64,000 bases of DNA, taken from contig CM041465.1 of NCBI GenBank assembly GCA_023213395.1, positions 190,409,741 through 190,473,740 on the forward strand, given 5' to 3'. Made by a program: the position numbers and the translations under genes. Position 1 is the stretch's first letter; every line of letters starts with the position of its first letter. The notes under the pieces are model-generated. The model ran no database searches, had not been told where the DNA came from, and saw nothing but the letters and a program-made list of their open reading frames with translations. This document shows, piece by piece, positions 24,750-38,977 of this stretch. The stretch comes from Cycas panzhihuaensis (Eukaryota; Cycadophyta).

Positions 24750-25440
24750 TAAAAATGATGATTTTAGACTTTAGAGGAAATTTAAAGGTTAAGGAGTTGT
24801 TAGATTGGATAACTACAATGGAGAAATACTTTAATTAGGATGAGATGAAATATATGAGGTGTATGAAGTCTGTAGATAATAAGATAAAGGAACATATAAC
24901 ATTATAGTAGGAGTATTTATAGAAGGATAGAGAGGGGAATGGCCAACCTAAGGTTGCCATGTGGAGTGTTATAATAACTAAGATAAAGGAAAAATTTAAA
25001 CCTCTAGATTATAGTCAAGATTTATTTAAGTAATAATAGAACTTAAGGTAGAGGGATAAGAGTGTTCTAAAGTATATAAAGGATGTTTATAGGTTGCCCA
25101 TCAAAACTAGACATAATGAGAATAAGGAGAAAAAGATAATTAGATTTATAAATAGACTAAGTTATATCATTCAGGATGAACTTAATTTGCATAGAGTAAG
25201 GTATATTAATAAGACCTACTAGATGGCTCTAATAGTTGAAGATAAACTAACTAGAAGGACATTAGTGACTAATTGAGGAAGTGCACCACAACAAAGAGGA
25301 CATGGAGGTTATAAATATGTAATTCATGAAAATGATCTTAGATTTGATAGGCCAAAGAATTATATGACATATTTACCACCTAAAGAAAGAGGTGGATATA
25401 TTTCTTTAAGAGGAAAATGATGAGATAACCACATTTAACC
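24750..25440 (+). pseudogene. gypsy gag remnant
   Basis: The translation from 24752 gives DFRGNLKVKELLDWITTMEK, then REGNGQPKVAMWSVIITKIKE, KFKPLDYSQDLFK and FINRLSYIIQDELNLH. This is the retrotransposon gag (capsid) pattern of plant Ty3/gypsy elements. A basic tail with QQRGHGG follows. Stops include TAG TAG where the family has paired Trp codons. No zinc knuckle is clearly preserved. Confidence 0.82.
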
Positions 25441-25734
25441 AAGAAGTTATTAATTTTCAAGTAGAATTCTTATAACAAGGAGAACCCTTGGATATTATAA
25501 TTATAGATTAGAAGATCATAAGGCATGTGAACATACCTTAAGAAGTGAAGATAAAACAAGAAGTAAAGAGCTAAAACCAAATCTTATAGAGGAAGGAGAA
25601 AGAACTAAAACTTCAATGCCTTCTACTTCTATATATTTAGAATAATGGCTGGTCAATTAGATGCTATTAATAGCAATTTGCTTAAACAAAAGAAAGTAAG
25701 TTGATACAGAGGAACTAAAGGATAAAAAGTGAAT

Positions 25735-26060
25735 TTGTAGGTCTTGATGTGAAATAAGAGGTAAGTTTTATAAACTAATTATTGATAGAGGAAGTAATAA
25801 ATACACAATATCTTTAGATGTAGTGTAAGAACTAAATCTTCCATCTAAGAAGTACAAGGTTCCTTATAAAATGTCATGGTTTAAAGCAGTTAAGACCATT
25901 ACTAGGGAGAAATATTTTATAGTGTTTTGCATTAGAGATTATAAAGATGAGGTGTGGTTTATGTAATTACCATGTATACATGCTATGTATTAGTAGGAAG
26001 ACCATGGAGGTTTGACCAAAGAGTCATCCATGATATTATAAAGAAATCCTATACCATATC
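25735..26060 (+). pseudogene. gypsy protease remnant
   Basis: The frame reads FYKLIIDRGSNKYTISLDVV, so the catalytic DSG is now DRG. Near 25990 a HAMY block and EDHGGLTKESSMI correspond to the conserved LLGRPW-type C-terminal region in damaged form. Confidence 0.65.
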
Positions 26061-26319
26061 CAAGTAAGGAAGGAAGTTTATATTAATACTAGTGAGAGGT
26101 GAAGAGCAAGAGGTGATAGTGCTTTTAAGAAAGAAATTTATTAAGGAAGTTTACATAATTGGTATATATTATAAACTTGTATTGAGAAAGGTTAAGGAAG
26201 GATAATGTGAATGAATAACTAAATGAGTGGAGAAACTCTTAAGTAATTGAGAAGACATCATACTAAAGGAATTGCTAATAGGTTTGCCATTACTAAGGGA
26301 TAGAAGTCATTACATTGAT

Positions 26320-26990
26320 CTATTTCCTAGTTCAAAACTTCATAATTAATGGCTACATTGATTAAGTCCTTAAGAGCATAAATAAGTTAATAAGTAAGTA
26401 CAAAAACTATTGAAAAAGGGTTTAGTAAGGGAAAGTTTAAGCCTTTATTCTACATCTGTGCTTCTCACCACTAAGAAGGATGGAACTTGTAGAATATATG
26501 CTTATTTAAGAGACACCAATACTATTACCATTAAGCATCATCTTCCTTTACTAAAAATGGACGATATGATGGTTGTGCTTATAATAGAAAGGTATTTTTC
26601 AAATATTGACGTTCAAAGTGGTTATCATCATATTTTCATTGAAGAAGGAGATGGATAGAAAATTATATTCAAGACTAGAGATGGCTTATAGGAATGGCTA
26701 GCTATGCCATTTAGGCTTACAAAAACACTAAGTGCACCCATGAGATTGATGGATGTGGTATTAAATCCATATCTTAATACACTCATAACCATTTATTTCA
26801 TTGATATATTAATATTTAATAAATCCAAGGATAAGCACTTGAAACACCTGAAAATATTCTTTGATTTACTTTAAAGACAAACTTTATATATGAACCTTAA
26901 GAAGAGCAAGTTCATGGAGAACCATCTAGTATACTTGAGGTTTGTCATCTCATAGGAGGGTGTCACTGGATCCAAAAGGATAAGAGTGAT
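26320..26990 (+). pseudogene. gypsy reverse transcriptase remnant
   Basis: The longest open part (26410-26658) reads KKGLVRESLSLYSTSVLL, KKDGTCRIYAYLRDTNTITI and YFSNIDVQSGYHHIFIEEGD. Then come LAMPFRLTKTLSAPMRLM and the active-site loop YFID (26794-26805), with one of the two Asp residues lost. Motif spacing is normal, so this is point decay rather than rearrangement. Confidence 0.85.
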
Positions 26991-27079
26991 TATTGAATGT
27001 CTTGTTCTAAGTTACATCATATGGGTTAAGAGTATTTATAGAATGAATATTTTTTATTAGAAATTTTATTGAGATTACA

Positions 27080-27620
27080 ACTCCCATCATAGATTGCATT
27101 AAGGGTATTATACTCTATTAGATGAGTGACCCTTAGAAGAGCTTTGAACTATTGAAAAGAAGGTTTATTAAAGTAATAATGCTAGATTTATCGAATTTTA
27201 GTAAGTTTTAAAACTAGAGTATGATGCTTTGAAGGTGGGCATTAGTGTTATACTTAATCAAGAGGGTAAACTACTTGTATTTTTTAGCAAAAATCTAAAC
27301 AAAACAAAGAAGAGATATTCCACTTATGATTTAGAGTTTTATGCTTTAATAGAAGCATTAAAATTTTGATGATATTATTTACTTCCTAAAGAATTTATAC
27401 TTTATACTTATCATCAAGCTATAAAATTTACTAATTCAAAAAGTAAGCTTAGTGTTAAGCATTCTAAATGGATTAAATATTTGTAGAGTTATTATTTTAT
27501 AATTAAATATAACTATGAAAAATCTAACTAGGTGATAAATACTCTCAGTATAAGGTTTTCTTTACTTACTATAGTATATAATAAAGCCCTCCATTTTGAA
27601 GCTATTAAGGGTATGTATGC
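27080..27620 (+). pseudogene. gypsy RNase H remnant
   Basis: Blocks seen are LEYDALKVGISVILNQEGK, VFFSKNLNKTKKRYSTYDLE, FYALIEALKF and HSKWIKYL, the usual RNase H series of gypsy pol. Stops interrupt it before and after ALKF and at a Gln position after KYL. Confidence 0.8.
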
Positions 27621-27769
27621 ATAAGACAAAGATTTTACAATGGTAGTAGATCATTTAAAGAAATTTCCAATAGTATCTACAGGGAAAAGATTTAATGACT
27701 ACCTATCATAAGAAGGTTATCTTCTTGAAGGAAAAACATTATGCATATATGATAGCTCAATGAGGGAGA

Positions 27770-28560
27770 ATATCATTCACAAATTATATTGTAGGGCTAT
27801 TAGAGGTCATTTTGATTAGGATACGAATTATGTGCCGGTGAATAAAATATACTTTTGGTTAGGAAGACAAAAGTATATTGCTAAGTTTATGGAGTGAAGT
27901 AGAGTTTGCCAATTAGCCAAAGGACAATCATAAAATATAGGTTTATATCAACCTTTATCAATGCCTATAGAACCTTAGGTAGATATTTCCATAGATATTG
28001 TGCTTAAATTGTCATCTACACAATGAGGAAATGATTTCAATTTTGTTGTGGTGGATCATTTCTCAAAAATGACATGTTTTCTATCTTATAAGAGGATGAG
28101 TGATACAAGCAACATTGTAGGTTTATTTTTCAAGGTTATAAGACTTTCTAATTTGTTGAAAACCATCACTTCTAGTAGAGACATTAGATTTTTTAGTCAC
28201 TTCTAATAAATATTGTGGAAGAAGTTGAATATTAAATTATAGTTTAATGGTGCTTATCACCCTTGTATAAATATAAATATAGAAGTAATAAATAAATCCT
28301 TGGAGAATTTGTTAAGAAGGTTATCCGGAGATAAGCTCAAGTATTAGGATAGTATATTGCCACAAGCTAAATTTGCCTACAATAGTTTGATGAATAGGAA
28401 TATAACTAAATTACCATTCTTCATAGTACATAGGATGACACCTAAGACTATCATAGGTTTAGTTAATTACCCACAAATGAATATACAAGTGTTGATGCTA
28501 AAGAACTTTTTGAGAGGCTTAAAAGAATGCATGAAGAAATTCAACCATAGTTAAATATAA
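27770..28560 (+). pseudogene. gypsy integrase remnant
   Basis: It begins with a zinc-finger-like region (HKLYCRAIRGHFD...YFWLGRQKYIAKF, CQLAKGQS), then LYQPLSMPIEP, DFNFVVVDHFSKMTCFLSYK and TSSRDIRFFSHF. 28357-28554 stays open as QAKFAYNSLMNRNITKLPFF. These match the HHCC zinc, DDE core and C-terminal parts of a gypsy integrase. No chromodomain was recognised after it, unlike the element at 1-3850. Confidence 0.82.
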
Positions 28561-30386
<1,826 letters not shown>

Positions 30387-31738
30387 ATCATATACCACTT
30401 GTCCATATAAGTTTCCTCTCATATCCTTTATTCTTTAGCCTTTACTCATGCTAGCTAACTGAACTCTCATTTCCTGCATACCTTATTCATGGAATCTTAT
30501 TATATTCATCGTTCCCTCATTCTTATTCATACAAACTTTATCTCCTTATCTTTAAGTTATTTCCCTTCTTTTGATCCAAATCTAGATGGACTGAATATGG
30601 GAACTCATAACACATGGGCTTTACGATCTATCATATGTAAGGTCTTATATGTTAACGTGCAAGGATTCTCTAAGAAGTGATCCATACCATTTGTTAAAAT
30701 TCAAATTTGAAAATGCATTAAGAGCAAAACATTTAAAGAAGGGCACATTGTTATACACCTTTCTTATTATGGAGTTAATTCTTAAATATGTGCTCTAAGT
30801 TTAAATGAAAAACAAATCATGATTGCAGTGGCATTAACTTGTACTAATACTTTCAAGGCAAAGCATGCAAAGTGGAAGGGAAAATATTTTGTTTTTATTT
30901 CCCTAGTTGATTAAAGCCCCTTTAAAAGCATTTATTCTAGAATTATGATTTCAAGTAAAAAATATCAAATTGTGATACATAGAACATAGCATAGATTTTT
31001 ATATTGACTTTGAAATAAGTGGCCATGGGCCTTAAGCATGCATTGTATGACAAAGTCACACTAGTTTTAAACTTATGGTCATAAATATAAATTGTTAAAA
31101 ACTGCTACTAAAGCTAACCTTGGCCTAAAATAATTACTAATATATATGTTCGCCCATGAATAATGAATTGATAAATCATTTAAAATAACTAACTATCAAA
31201 GTTTTTTTTTTTTTCCTCGCCCCTTCGAAAGTTGTCTTTATTTTAGATGTTCAATTACCTTAAAAAAAGGGCAATTGTTATAGAAGATGATTATGTGATT
31301 TTGTAAATATATTGTAAGAAAAATAAATCATATTATTACATGCTATTTTTTTGCATTGTGAAATTATAATATTTACTATTATTTTATTGTGATAGTATAT
31401 ACTTCAATATTAACAACCATTTTAATACTTCTTTACAATAGAATTTAGAATTGTTATTAATATTCTATTACTTACTATTTTTTATATTTAAAATATTGAA
31501 ATATTCATGATGTCTACTATTAGATTCTATAAACAATCCGTAAAGATTTACCGCAACTACTTAAATTGTTCATAAACCCAAAATGTTAAATATGGAAGCA
31601 GCATTATTTGGAGGGTTAGAAATAATATACTATGCATTGTATGTCCTCCAAGACTATGCATTGTATGTACTCCAAGGGACATTTTCACAAATATGCTAGC
31701 AGACAAAGCTCACATGGGTTGCGTAATAAACCCCATCT
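30387..31738. other. Duplicated intergenic flank, copy 1
   Basis: No gene is recognised. A 63-codon frame at 30489-30680 recurs almost unchanged at 33231-33422, only because the DNA is duplicated. It has no known motif and no conserved context. Confidence 0.6.
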
Positions 31739-31935
<197 letters not shown>

Positions 31936-33129
31936 TATTTTTCGCTATTAGACTTAGGAGATTTTTATTCAAAGAATAGTCCACGTGAAGGCATAGTTTT
32001 AGTATGCTTCACACTAAATATTTTATAAGGAAATAGAGTGAGCAAAGTTTAGTATCCAAGAAGTGTAGGTGTCTGAGTATATGTACTTCATGAGTTATTA
32101 TTTGCAAGCAATGACTTCATGTAAATTATATTAAAGAGAATAATCACTACAAGGCAAAGTCTTGGAGGTGGTTAATCATGAATGGATCATGGATGTTAAT
32201 TGAATGGGACATATGGCTACATCAGGAATAATTTATAGGTGGACCAAATACTTGAAGAAGAGGAAGTTTGGAACTTTTGTTAAGGAGTGAATTGTAATTA
32301 AAATGCTACTATTAGATTGATAGACATTGGCATCATTGAAATGATGCCACAAATTGAAAGGTTTTCACATGAGATTTACTGCTAAGAAGAGACGTTATGA
32401 GCAAATAAAATACAAAGTGAATCTCAATATGACACATGGATAGTTCACAAAATTATAGAGATGTAATAAAAGTAACATTTGCATGGGAAGAAACCCATCA
32501 ACTAGCTACCATGTTAATAAATCGTAATCAATTATTCATGTGAAGTACATAAGTATTACTAGCAAATTGTGTATGTTGATCCAATGGCAATAATATTTTT
32601 AAGACAAAGATCCTCATATACTTAGAATACATTAAAGAATTGTAGGTGGATTATGATAAATATTAATGACATTGTTAAAGACACTCTACAAAGGAGATTT
32701 GAGCATTGCTCGAATCTATAGTAAAAGTCCTAAAGCTTTGGTTGATAACCAAATGAAATAAAGGGGACATAAAAGTGAGGATATATGGGATTTGGGCCAA
32801 ACTAGAAGGGGACTTTTCTGGCTCCTTGCCATTTATAAGGACATTTTGGGTTAGTAGCTTTCAACTCTTTAGGTAATGATTTAGTAGAGAATAGAGTAGA
32901 TTAGCACTTAGTAGAGCTACATAATTTAATCTTAGCCCTTTTTGTCATTTCCTTTATAATGTATAATTATAGTTGTTAATTAAATATTTCTTTTAGAAAG
33001 GTCATAGTTGTAGACGTCTATGTTATGAGTTAGTATTTTTCTTATTTGTTATTAAACCCCTTTTATCTTTGAAAGGTATTGAGGTATTTAGAAATCAATA
33101 TATTATGAGGATTAAAAGAGAGCATTACA

Positions 33130-34475
33130 TCATATACCACTTGTCCATATAAGTTTCCTCTCATATCCTTTATTCTTTAGCCTTTACTCATGCTAGCTAA
33201 CTGAACTCTCATTTCCTGCATACCTTATTCATGGAATCTTATTATATTCATTGTTCCCTCATTCTTATTCATACAAACTTTATATCCTCATCTTTAAGTT
33301 ATTTCCCTTCTTTTGATCCAAATCTAGATGGACTGAATATGGGAACTCATAACACATGGGCTCTACGATCTATCATATGTAAGGTCTTATATGTTAACGT
33401 GCAAGGATTCTCTAAGAAGTGATCCATAGGATTTGTTAAAATTCAAATTTGAAAATGCATTGAGAGCAAAACAATTAAAGAAGGGCACATTGTTATACAC
33501 CTTTCTTATTATGGAGCTAATTCTTAAATATGTGCTCTAAGTTTAAATGAAAAACAAATCATGATTGCAGTGGCATTAACTTGTACTAATACTTTCAAGG
33601 CAAAGCATACAAAGTGGAAGGGAAAATATTTCGTTTTTATTTCCCTAGTTGATTAAAGCCCCTTTAAAAGCATTTATTCTAGAATTATGGTTTCAAGCAA
33701 AAAATATCAAATTGTGATGCATAGAACATAGCATAGATTTTCATATTGACTTTGAAATAAGTGGCCATGGGCTTTAAGCATGCATTGTATGACAAAGTCA
33801 CACTAGTTTCAAACTTGTGGTCATAAATATAAATTGTTAAAAACTGCTACTAAAGCTAACCTTGGCCTAAAATAATGACTAATATATATGTTCACCCATG
33901 AATAACAAATTGATAAATCATTTAAAATAACTAACTATCAAAGGTTTTTTTTTTTTTTCTTCGCCCCTTCGAAAGTTGTCTTTATTTTAGATGTTGAATT
34001 ACCTAAAAAAAAGGGCAATTGTTATAGAAGATGATTATGTGATTTTGTAAATATATTGTAATAAAAACAAATCATATTATTACATGCTATTTTTTTGCAT
34101 TGTGAAATTATAATATTTACTATTATTTTATTGTGACATTATATACTTCAATAGTAACAACCATTTTAATACTTCTTTACAATATAATTTGGAATTGTTA
34201 TTAATATTCTATTACTTACTATTTTTAATATTTAAAATATTGAAATATTCATGCTCTCTACTATTAGATTCTATAAACAATCCGTAAAGATTTGCCGCAA
34301 CTACTTAAATTGTTCATAGAACTCCAAAATGTGAAGTATGGAAGCAACATTATTTGGATGGTTAGAAATAATATATTATGCATTGTATGTCCTCGAAGAC
34401 TATGTACTTCAAGGGACATTTTCACAAATATGGTGGCAGACAAAGCTCACATGGGCTGCGCAATAAACCCCATCT
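33130..34475. other. Duplicated intergenic flank, copy 2
   Basis: This copy continues uninterrupted into the unique 3' flank of the LOR gene, so it holds the original position of the flank. No gene is recognised. The frame at 34292-34660 crosses the duplication edge and is not supported. Confidence 0.6.
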
Positions 34476-34615
34476 GTACTGTACGATTTATTCCTCTGCC
34501 TCTTCTTGTCACATGGAGTGTTCAATGTGCCAAATCACTTGCTAGAACACTGCCACGTTTACAGTTATCGCATTCATATGGGAAAAAAAGATTAATTATC
34601 AAATTACACATTTGT

Positions 34616-34621
34616 TTTATT
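34616..34621 (-). terminator. Polyadenylation signal of the LOR gene
   Basis: AATAAA on the minus strand, about 110 bases past the stop codon, is followed by a U-rich stretch in the transcript sense. It is the only AATAAA in this short 3' region. Confidence 0.5.
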
Positions 34622-34729
34622 AAAATCCCGGTCAGCGAAGTAAAATCGCAAGATCGTTAATTACATTCCTCTTCATTCAATCCTTCGAATGGACCCTCTT
34701 CAGGGTTTAGTGGCCCCGTATACAACAAA

Positions 34730-35616
34730 TCATAGCATGTGCATCTGATTGAAGATAATAACGAGGCACATGACGAACGCTTGGTCTGTTCCGGGTTGCA
34801 CCACAACCCTTAATACGTCATTCCCCAACATCACCTTCTCTGTTGCTTTCTTTCGTTTCACCTGCACTCACCCACAAATACCTCCTTTCATTATTCGTCC
34901 AAACATTCAGCCATTTTGTATAACTACCCTTCGTATTCACAAATATCTTCAACACAAAAATATTTTAATAAAAGCGGCGAAGATTTATTTTTGTAAAGAA
35001 AAAATAACCTCTGCAACGATGCTTCCGGAGGCAGCGTATATCGTGCAAGATGGCTTCGAGGAGGAGGAGGTGCCTTCAATCACATAATCACACCCCAATC
35101 TTTGTGTGTTGGAATTATTGAGTAACACTTTGGCAGAGACCTTACTTCAAAACAAGTACCACTTCCTAACACTGAATATGGGCTTTTCGCTGTCGATTGA
35201 TCCTCTGAATGCTTTCCATCTTTTAAGAAGCGAAAATCTCTGTTCATAGACCCAGAACGCCTCCAGTTAGTCATTAATATAAACTATTGTGCCAAATGAA
35301 TGCTATCATTAAACTAAATAATGGTTGGGAAATTAATAAAGCGGACACGTACCTTGCGGCGCATTGTAAGGGTGGGTGTGCCTGCAGAATCCATGAGAAC
35401 GACTTCGTGTGCAGAAGTTGAAGAATAATTGTCGACTCTGAACAAGAGATTGCCACTGGAATCGTATACAGTGAAGCCATTCCCTCTCATCACAAGGGAT
35501 TTCTTCCATACCGTCAATATCGTTGGACACGCGGCGCAAAACCGATCGTCGATCAACACTTGTGCAGATGAATTGAACGAATTATGATGGTGAGGATTAA
35601 CGCGCAGATCAGGCAT
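34730..35616 (-). CDS. LURP-one-related (LOR) family gene, three exons, one in-frame TGA
   Basis: Exons are 35616-35353 (88 codons), 35239-35009 (77 codons) and 34861-34730 (43 codons plus TGA), joined in phase 0. Intron 1 (113 bp) has GTACGT...CAG. Intron 2 (147 bp) has a weak donor GTTATT and a good TGCAG acceptor. The 208-codon length fits the plant LOR family, whose members fold as a Tubby-C-like 12-strand barrel around a central helix. Diagnostic blocks are LTVWKKSLVMRGNGFTVYDS and VLMDSAGTPTLTMRRK (exon 1), RWKAFRG and KPIFSVRK, then CTIYAASGSIVAE (exon 2), and LGNDVLRVVVQPGTDQAFVM (exon 3). Some family members respond to pathogen attack, and the biochemical role is unknown. A TGA at 35149-35147 (codon 119) would remove the last 89 residues. 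The splice sites and reading frame are otherwise intact, so this is a recent pseudogene, a defective allele or a sequencing error. Confidence 0.85.
35147..35149 (-). other. Premature TGA in LOR exon 2
   Basis: It lies between KWYLF and SKVSAKVLLN in an otherwise open exon. A single base change accounts for it. Confidence 0.85.
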
Positions 35617-35717
35617 TGTTCTTTAATTAATTGGGGGGGAGATGCGTTTTGCAGTACAGCAACAACAACGGCAAAACGAAGATGACCGAAGGGTGAGGGT
35701 GTGTCTGCTTGGTGGCC

Positions 35718-35725
35718 TTTTATAA
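35718..35725 (-). promoter_or_regulatory. TATA box of the LOR gene
   Basis: The minus strand reads TTATAAAA about 100 bases upstream of the ATG at 35616. That spacing allows a transcription start near 35690 and a 5' leader of about 75 bases. No better TATA is present between it and the ATG. Confidence 0.6.
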
Positions 35726-35833
35726 CAGCGAAATCTGTGTATTTCAGAACGCGAGAATTCATTTGGAGTTGCGTCTCCAATGAGTTCCAATTGTTGTGAA
35801 CGAACGAGCATTTAATGTTATTAAATGGTATCG

Positions 35834-36034
35834 CCACGTCACAAACACACGATGAAGAACGGCGTCCACATGTAACACATTTCTGCAGCGGTAAGACAGA
35901 CGACGGATTACGTGGACATGCTTGCGACGACGTGCCCACCGCATGCTTAATTGATCCATCACGTCAACAGGCTAGTGACGTCCAGGCTTTGATATGACAT
36001 TCCATGAACCTATCCATATCCCCGGACGACGTGC
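35834..36034 (-). promoter_or_regulatory. Cluster of ACGT-core elements upstream of the LOR gene
   Basis: Six ACGT cores occur in 200 bases: ccacgtcac (35834), acgtgg (35910), acgtgcc (35930), cacgtcaac (35960), tgacgtcc (35976) and gacgtgcc (36027). ACGT cores are bZIP sites (G-box, C-box, as-1-like) in plant promoters. They fall 110-310 bases upstream of the TATA box. Local CpG retention also marks this as a gene promoter. Function is inferred. Confidence 0.45.
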
Positions 36035-36059
36035 CAACGACTTGATATCTTAAAGCTCC

Positions 36060-38068
36060 CTGTATACAATGCCTCGTAACAGTATTTACGTTGCAATACA
36101 ACTGCTAAGAGGGACATCGAACTATCTAAATAAAGTCAAGTACACCTAAACTTTATAATTTATTACGTTATTATAATTAATGTAAATTGAGGATTATAAT
36201 AGGTTGTCATTCAAGCAACGAGTTTTCAATGTTAACATTACTTGATTATTTAACGTCATTTGTCCTTCTTTCTCACGTTCCACCTTTTAAAGTTCTAAAC
36301 GTTTTTTTTTTACCCTTTTTTGAAGAGCAAACATAAATATGTATTCCTTGAACTTTGGACTTGTGTATATTGATGTTGCACACAATTCTATTTTAGTCTT
36401 ATAAATTAACTATTTTGAGATCTACATGGATCTTTATGGTTAGCTTGTTAACATATTCATGTATAATCCTATCGCAACAAATATTTTCGATCACATAAAA
36501 AATCTTTTTGAAGATAATGTTATGGCTCTTTATTAAACTTGCATATTATAGCTCATACAATTTATAATAATTATCCTTGTTTAGGATTAATATTTCAAAT
36601 TTTTGCTAAAATAAGTGTCTGTGTGTGTATATATATTCCTAAAATTGAATTTGTTCTAAAATATGTTACTATTCATAATAAAAAAACATCTATATGTAAT
36701 ATGGTAATCTAATATTTTCTTTCTCTTCTTCAATAACTAATCAAAACTATGGTTTTATTTATCTAATATAAATTATAAGTTTAATACTTTTCATTTCTTT
36801 ATTAAACTATTTAATGGTAATATTCTTATGTTGTTATCTCTTATATAAGTGAAATGACTAAAAAATGTGGAATTTAACTTCAAGCCTAGTGACCTTTCCT
36901 TTTTCTAATGAGAGCTTTAGATTACTACTTTGATACTTCTTCACAAGTTTATTTGTAAAACCTACCTATAACTACTAAATATGCCACTAGCAATCCTTAA
37001 CCACTCTTTCTCTTATAAGATTTTTGTAGGCCCTCATTATTATTGTAATACCACACACAATACATATTATATACTTCATTATATATTCTACAGTATGCTT
37101 CATTATACATTACATTTTTCTTATGTTTCATTTGCATTATTCTGTCATCAACCCTTTGTCACAAAATAAGAACATAGTGATATTCCATACTAAGTGTGAG
37201 GGATGTATCCTAGTATATTATAAATTTTATATTGTGATGTTATATGATATTGGGATATAATGCCTATATGTGTGGGTGCATATGTGCATGTGTGTATGCT
37301 TATGTATATGTGATTATCATATGGACCAAATACTCAAATGTATTGTAAATAATATAATAATATCTCCACTAATAATATTATATGGCTAAGTCACTTAAAG
37401 GGAAATAAAATAGGGCATGTGGCATGAGCCAAGAAGGAATTTCTTAGGGGAAAGGTCTTTACTCTGAACCCTTTATATTTAATACCCCCTTTTCTGTGAA
37501 GTTAATTGATAATTAATATGGTTATTAGTGTTGTATATATTGAAGTATTTAATGTTTATTATGATCATAAATTTAAGATATGAGCCCCTCCCCAACTTTA
37601 TGTTTTGTACACTAATTATTCTTTATTAGTTATTGTGCTACAGTAATGAATCATAGTGGTTACTCAATTTACCATATAAGTGTTAATTTAGTTGCATGTA
37701 AATTATTCCTTTGTAGATGTGTATATGCATATCAGTTATATATTATAAAATTAATAAGAATATGATGAATATAATTTACATTTAAGACTAATTTTCTATG
37801 TTAGTTTGTTATTATCCTTCTCAATTTGATTCTAGTTTGAATGGCAACATGATATCATAGTAGGATTAAGTGAATGTCTAGGTAAGATTAGAAGCATGCT
37901 TGCATAGGTTTAAGATATTATTTAAGTATATTAGGATATATCCTTTACCAAGTTAGGTTCATATGAATAGGATTGGATACATTTGAGCTAGATTAGATTC
38001 CTTTTTTGGTCTAGTTGAAGATTAAGTAAGGAGGTTTTTGAGAGGTTTAGAGCTCAAAATTAAATTTT
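36060..38068. other. Intergenic DNA without recognised features
   Basis: This 2 kb AT-rich stretch lies between the LOR promoter and the nested copia cluster. Only short GT/AT runs (about 36619-36645, 37271-37310) stand out. The open frame 36981-37169 has no motif. Confidence 0.5.
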
Positions 38069-38575
38069 TATTAAAATAATGTCTTATATATGATAAGAAG
38101 TTTGGTTAGTTTGTTGACACAAGGAAGTTGAGTTGGGATCTTAATAAGAAGTTTAGTCAATTTGTTGACACAAGGAAGTTGAGTCAGGATGTTGAGAAGA
38201 AGTCTAGTCAGTTTGTTGACAACATAAGAATGGTTAGTATCGACATGATAAGCGTCGACTTAATGTAAAGTTATATAGTATAAATAGCTTATGTCAATAA
38301 GCCATCATTGAAAAGTAGAGTTAACTTAATTATCTGCAAATTGACCTAGACCATATGAGCATATGATATATCTATCATGACTTAGATAGTTACAAAATAG
38401 CCTATGATAACTAAAATTGATGTATAAGTTAGTTACAAAATAGCTTGTGATAACTAAAATTGAGGTATGTACATTTCCATTTTATAATATTCTTTTTTAA
38501 GTTCTATTGAGAGGTATCTCATGATACCAACCAATTCCTAGGCAACAATATACTATGGGTTAATTTTTTTAAACA
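38069..38575 (+). repeat. 5' LTR of nested-host copia
   Basis: It starts TATTAAAATAATGTC (from TG) and ends TTTTTAAACA, followed at once by the primer-binding site. It holds nearly three copies of an about 51-bp subrepeat (from 38090, marked by aagaagt and ttgttgacacaaggaagttg) and a 45-bp tandem pair near 38388-38475 (ttacaaaatagc...gataactaaaattga). Confidence 0.87.
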
Positions 38576-38587
38576 TGGTATCAGAGT
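38576..38587 (+). promoter_or_regulatory. Primer-binding site
   Basis: The sequence tggtatcagagt directly abuts the LTR end and matches the 3' end complement of initiator Met tRNA at eleven of twelve bases. Confidence 0.85.
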
Positions 38588-38977
38588 AAGAGTTCTGTTT
38601 GGGGTTTCTAAGACTAAAAAACTCTAGTTAGTCCTTATTTTCTCAAATCTTGAAGAAGATAGTAAAGAAGAGTGAAGACATGAAGCAAAAGGTGTCTTTT
38701 AAAACAATACGATTGTGTACGATATTACATGGACTTTAAAAATTAAAGTACCTATTTTTGCTAAAATTTTAGTAATAGGAGCATCTCGGGAAGTACATCA
38801 TCTTATTCCAAAGAGGCAACTGAAAATTTTATCATTTTTATGGTGTTTAGTTCACTTTCAGCAGTCCATGGGTTTGAGGATATTTTGAAGATTTCTCTCA
38901 AAATACTCACTTAATATGGGTAAAACTAGTCCATATAAATGCACTTTTATATGACCAGTCTATCTCATTTTTCTAAG

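Noticed and set aside
30489-30680. 63-codon frame conserved at 33231-33422
   Set aside because: The two copies match only because the DNA is a recent tandem duplication. There is no motif, and no evidence of selection.
34749-35087. 112-codon plus-strand frame
   Set aside because: It is antisense to LOR exons 2-3 and intron 2, whose family match is clear.
35553-35939. 128-codon minus-strand frame overlapping the LOR promoter and start
   Set aside because: It is in another frame from the LOR exon and runs over the TATA box and promoter cluster. It has no domain and is best seen as a shadow.
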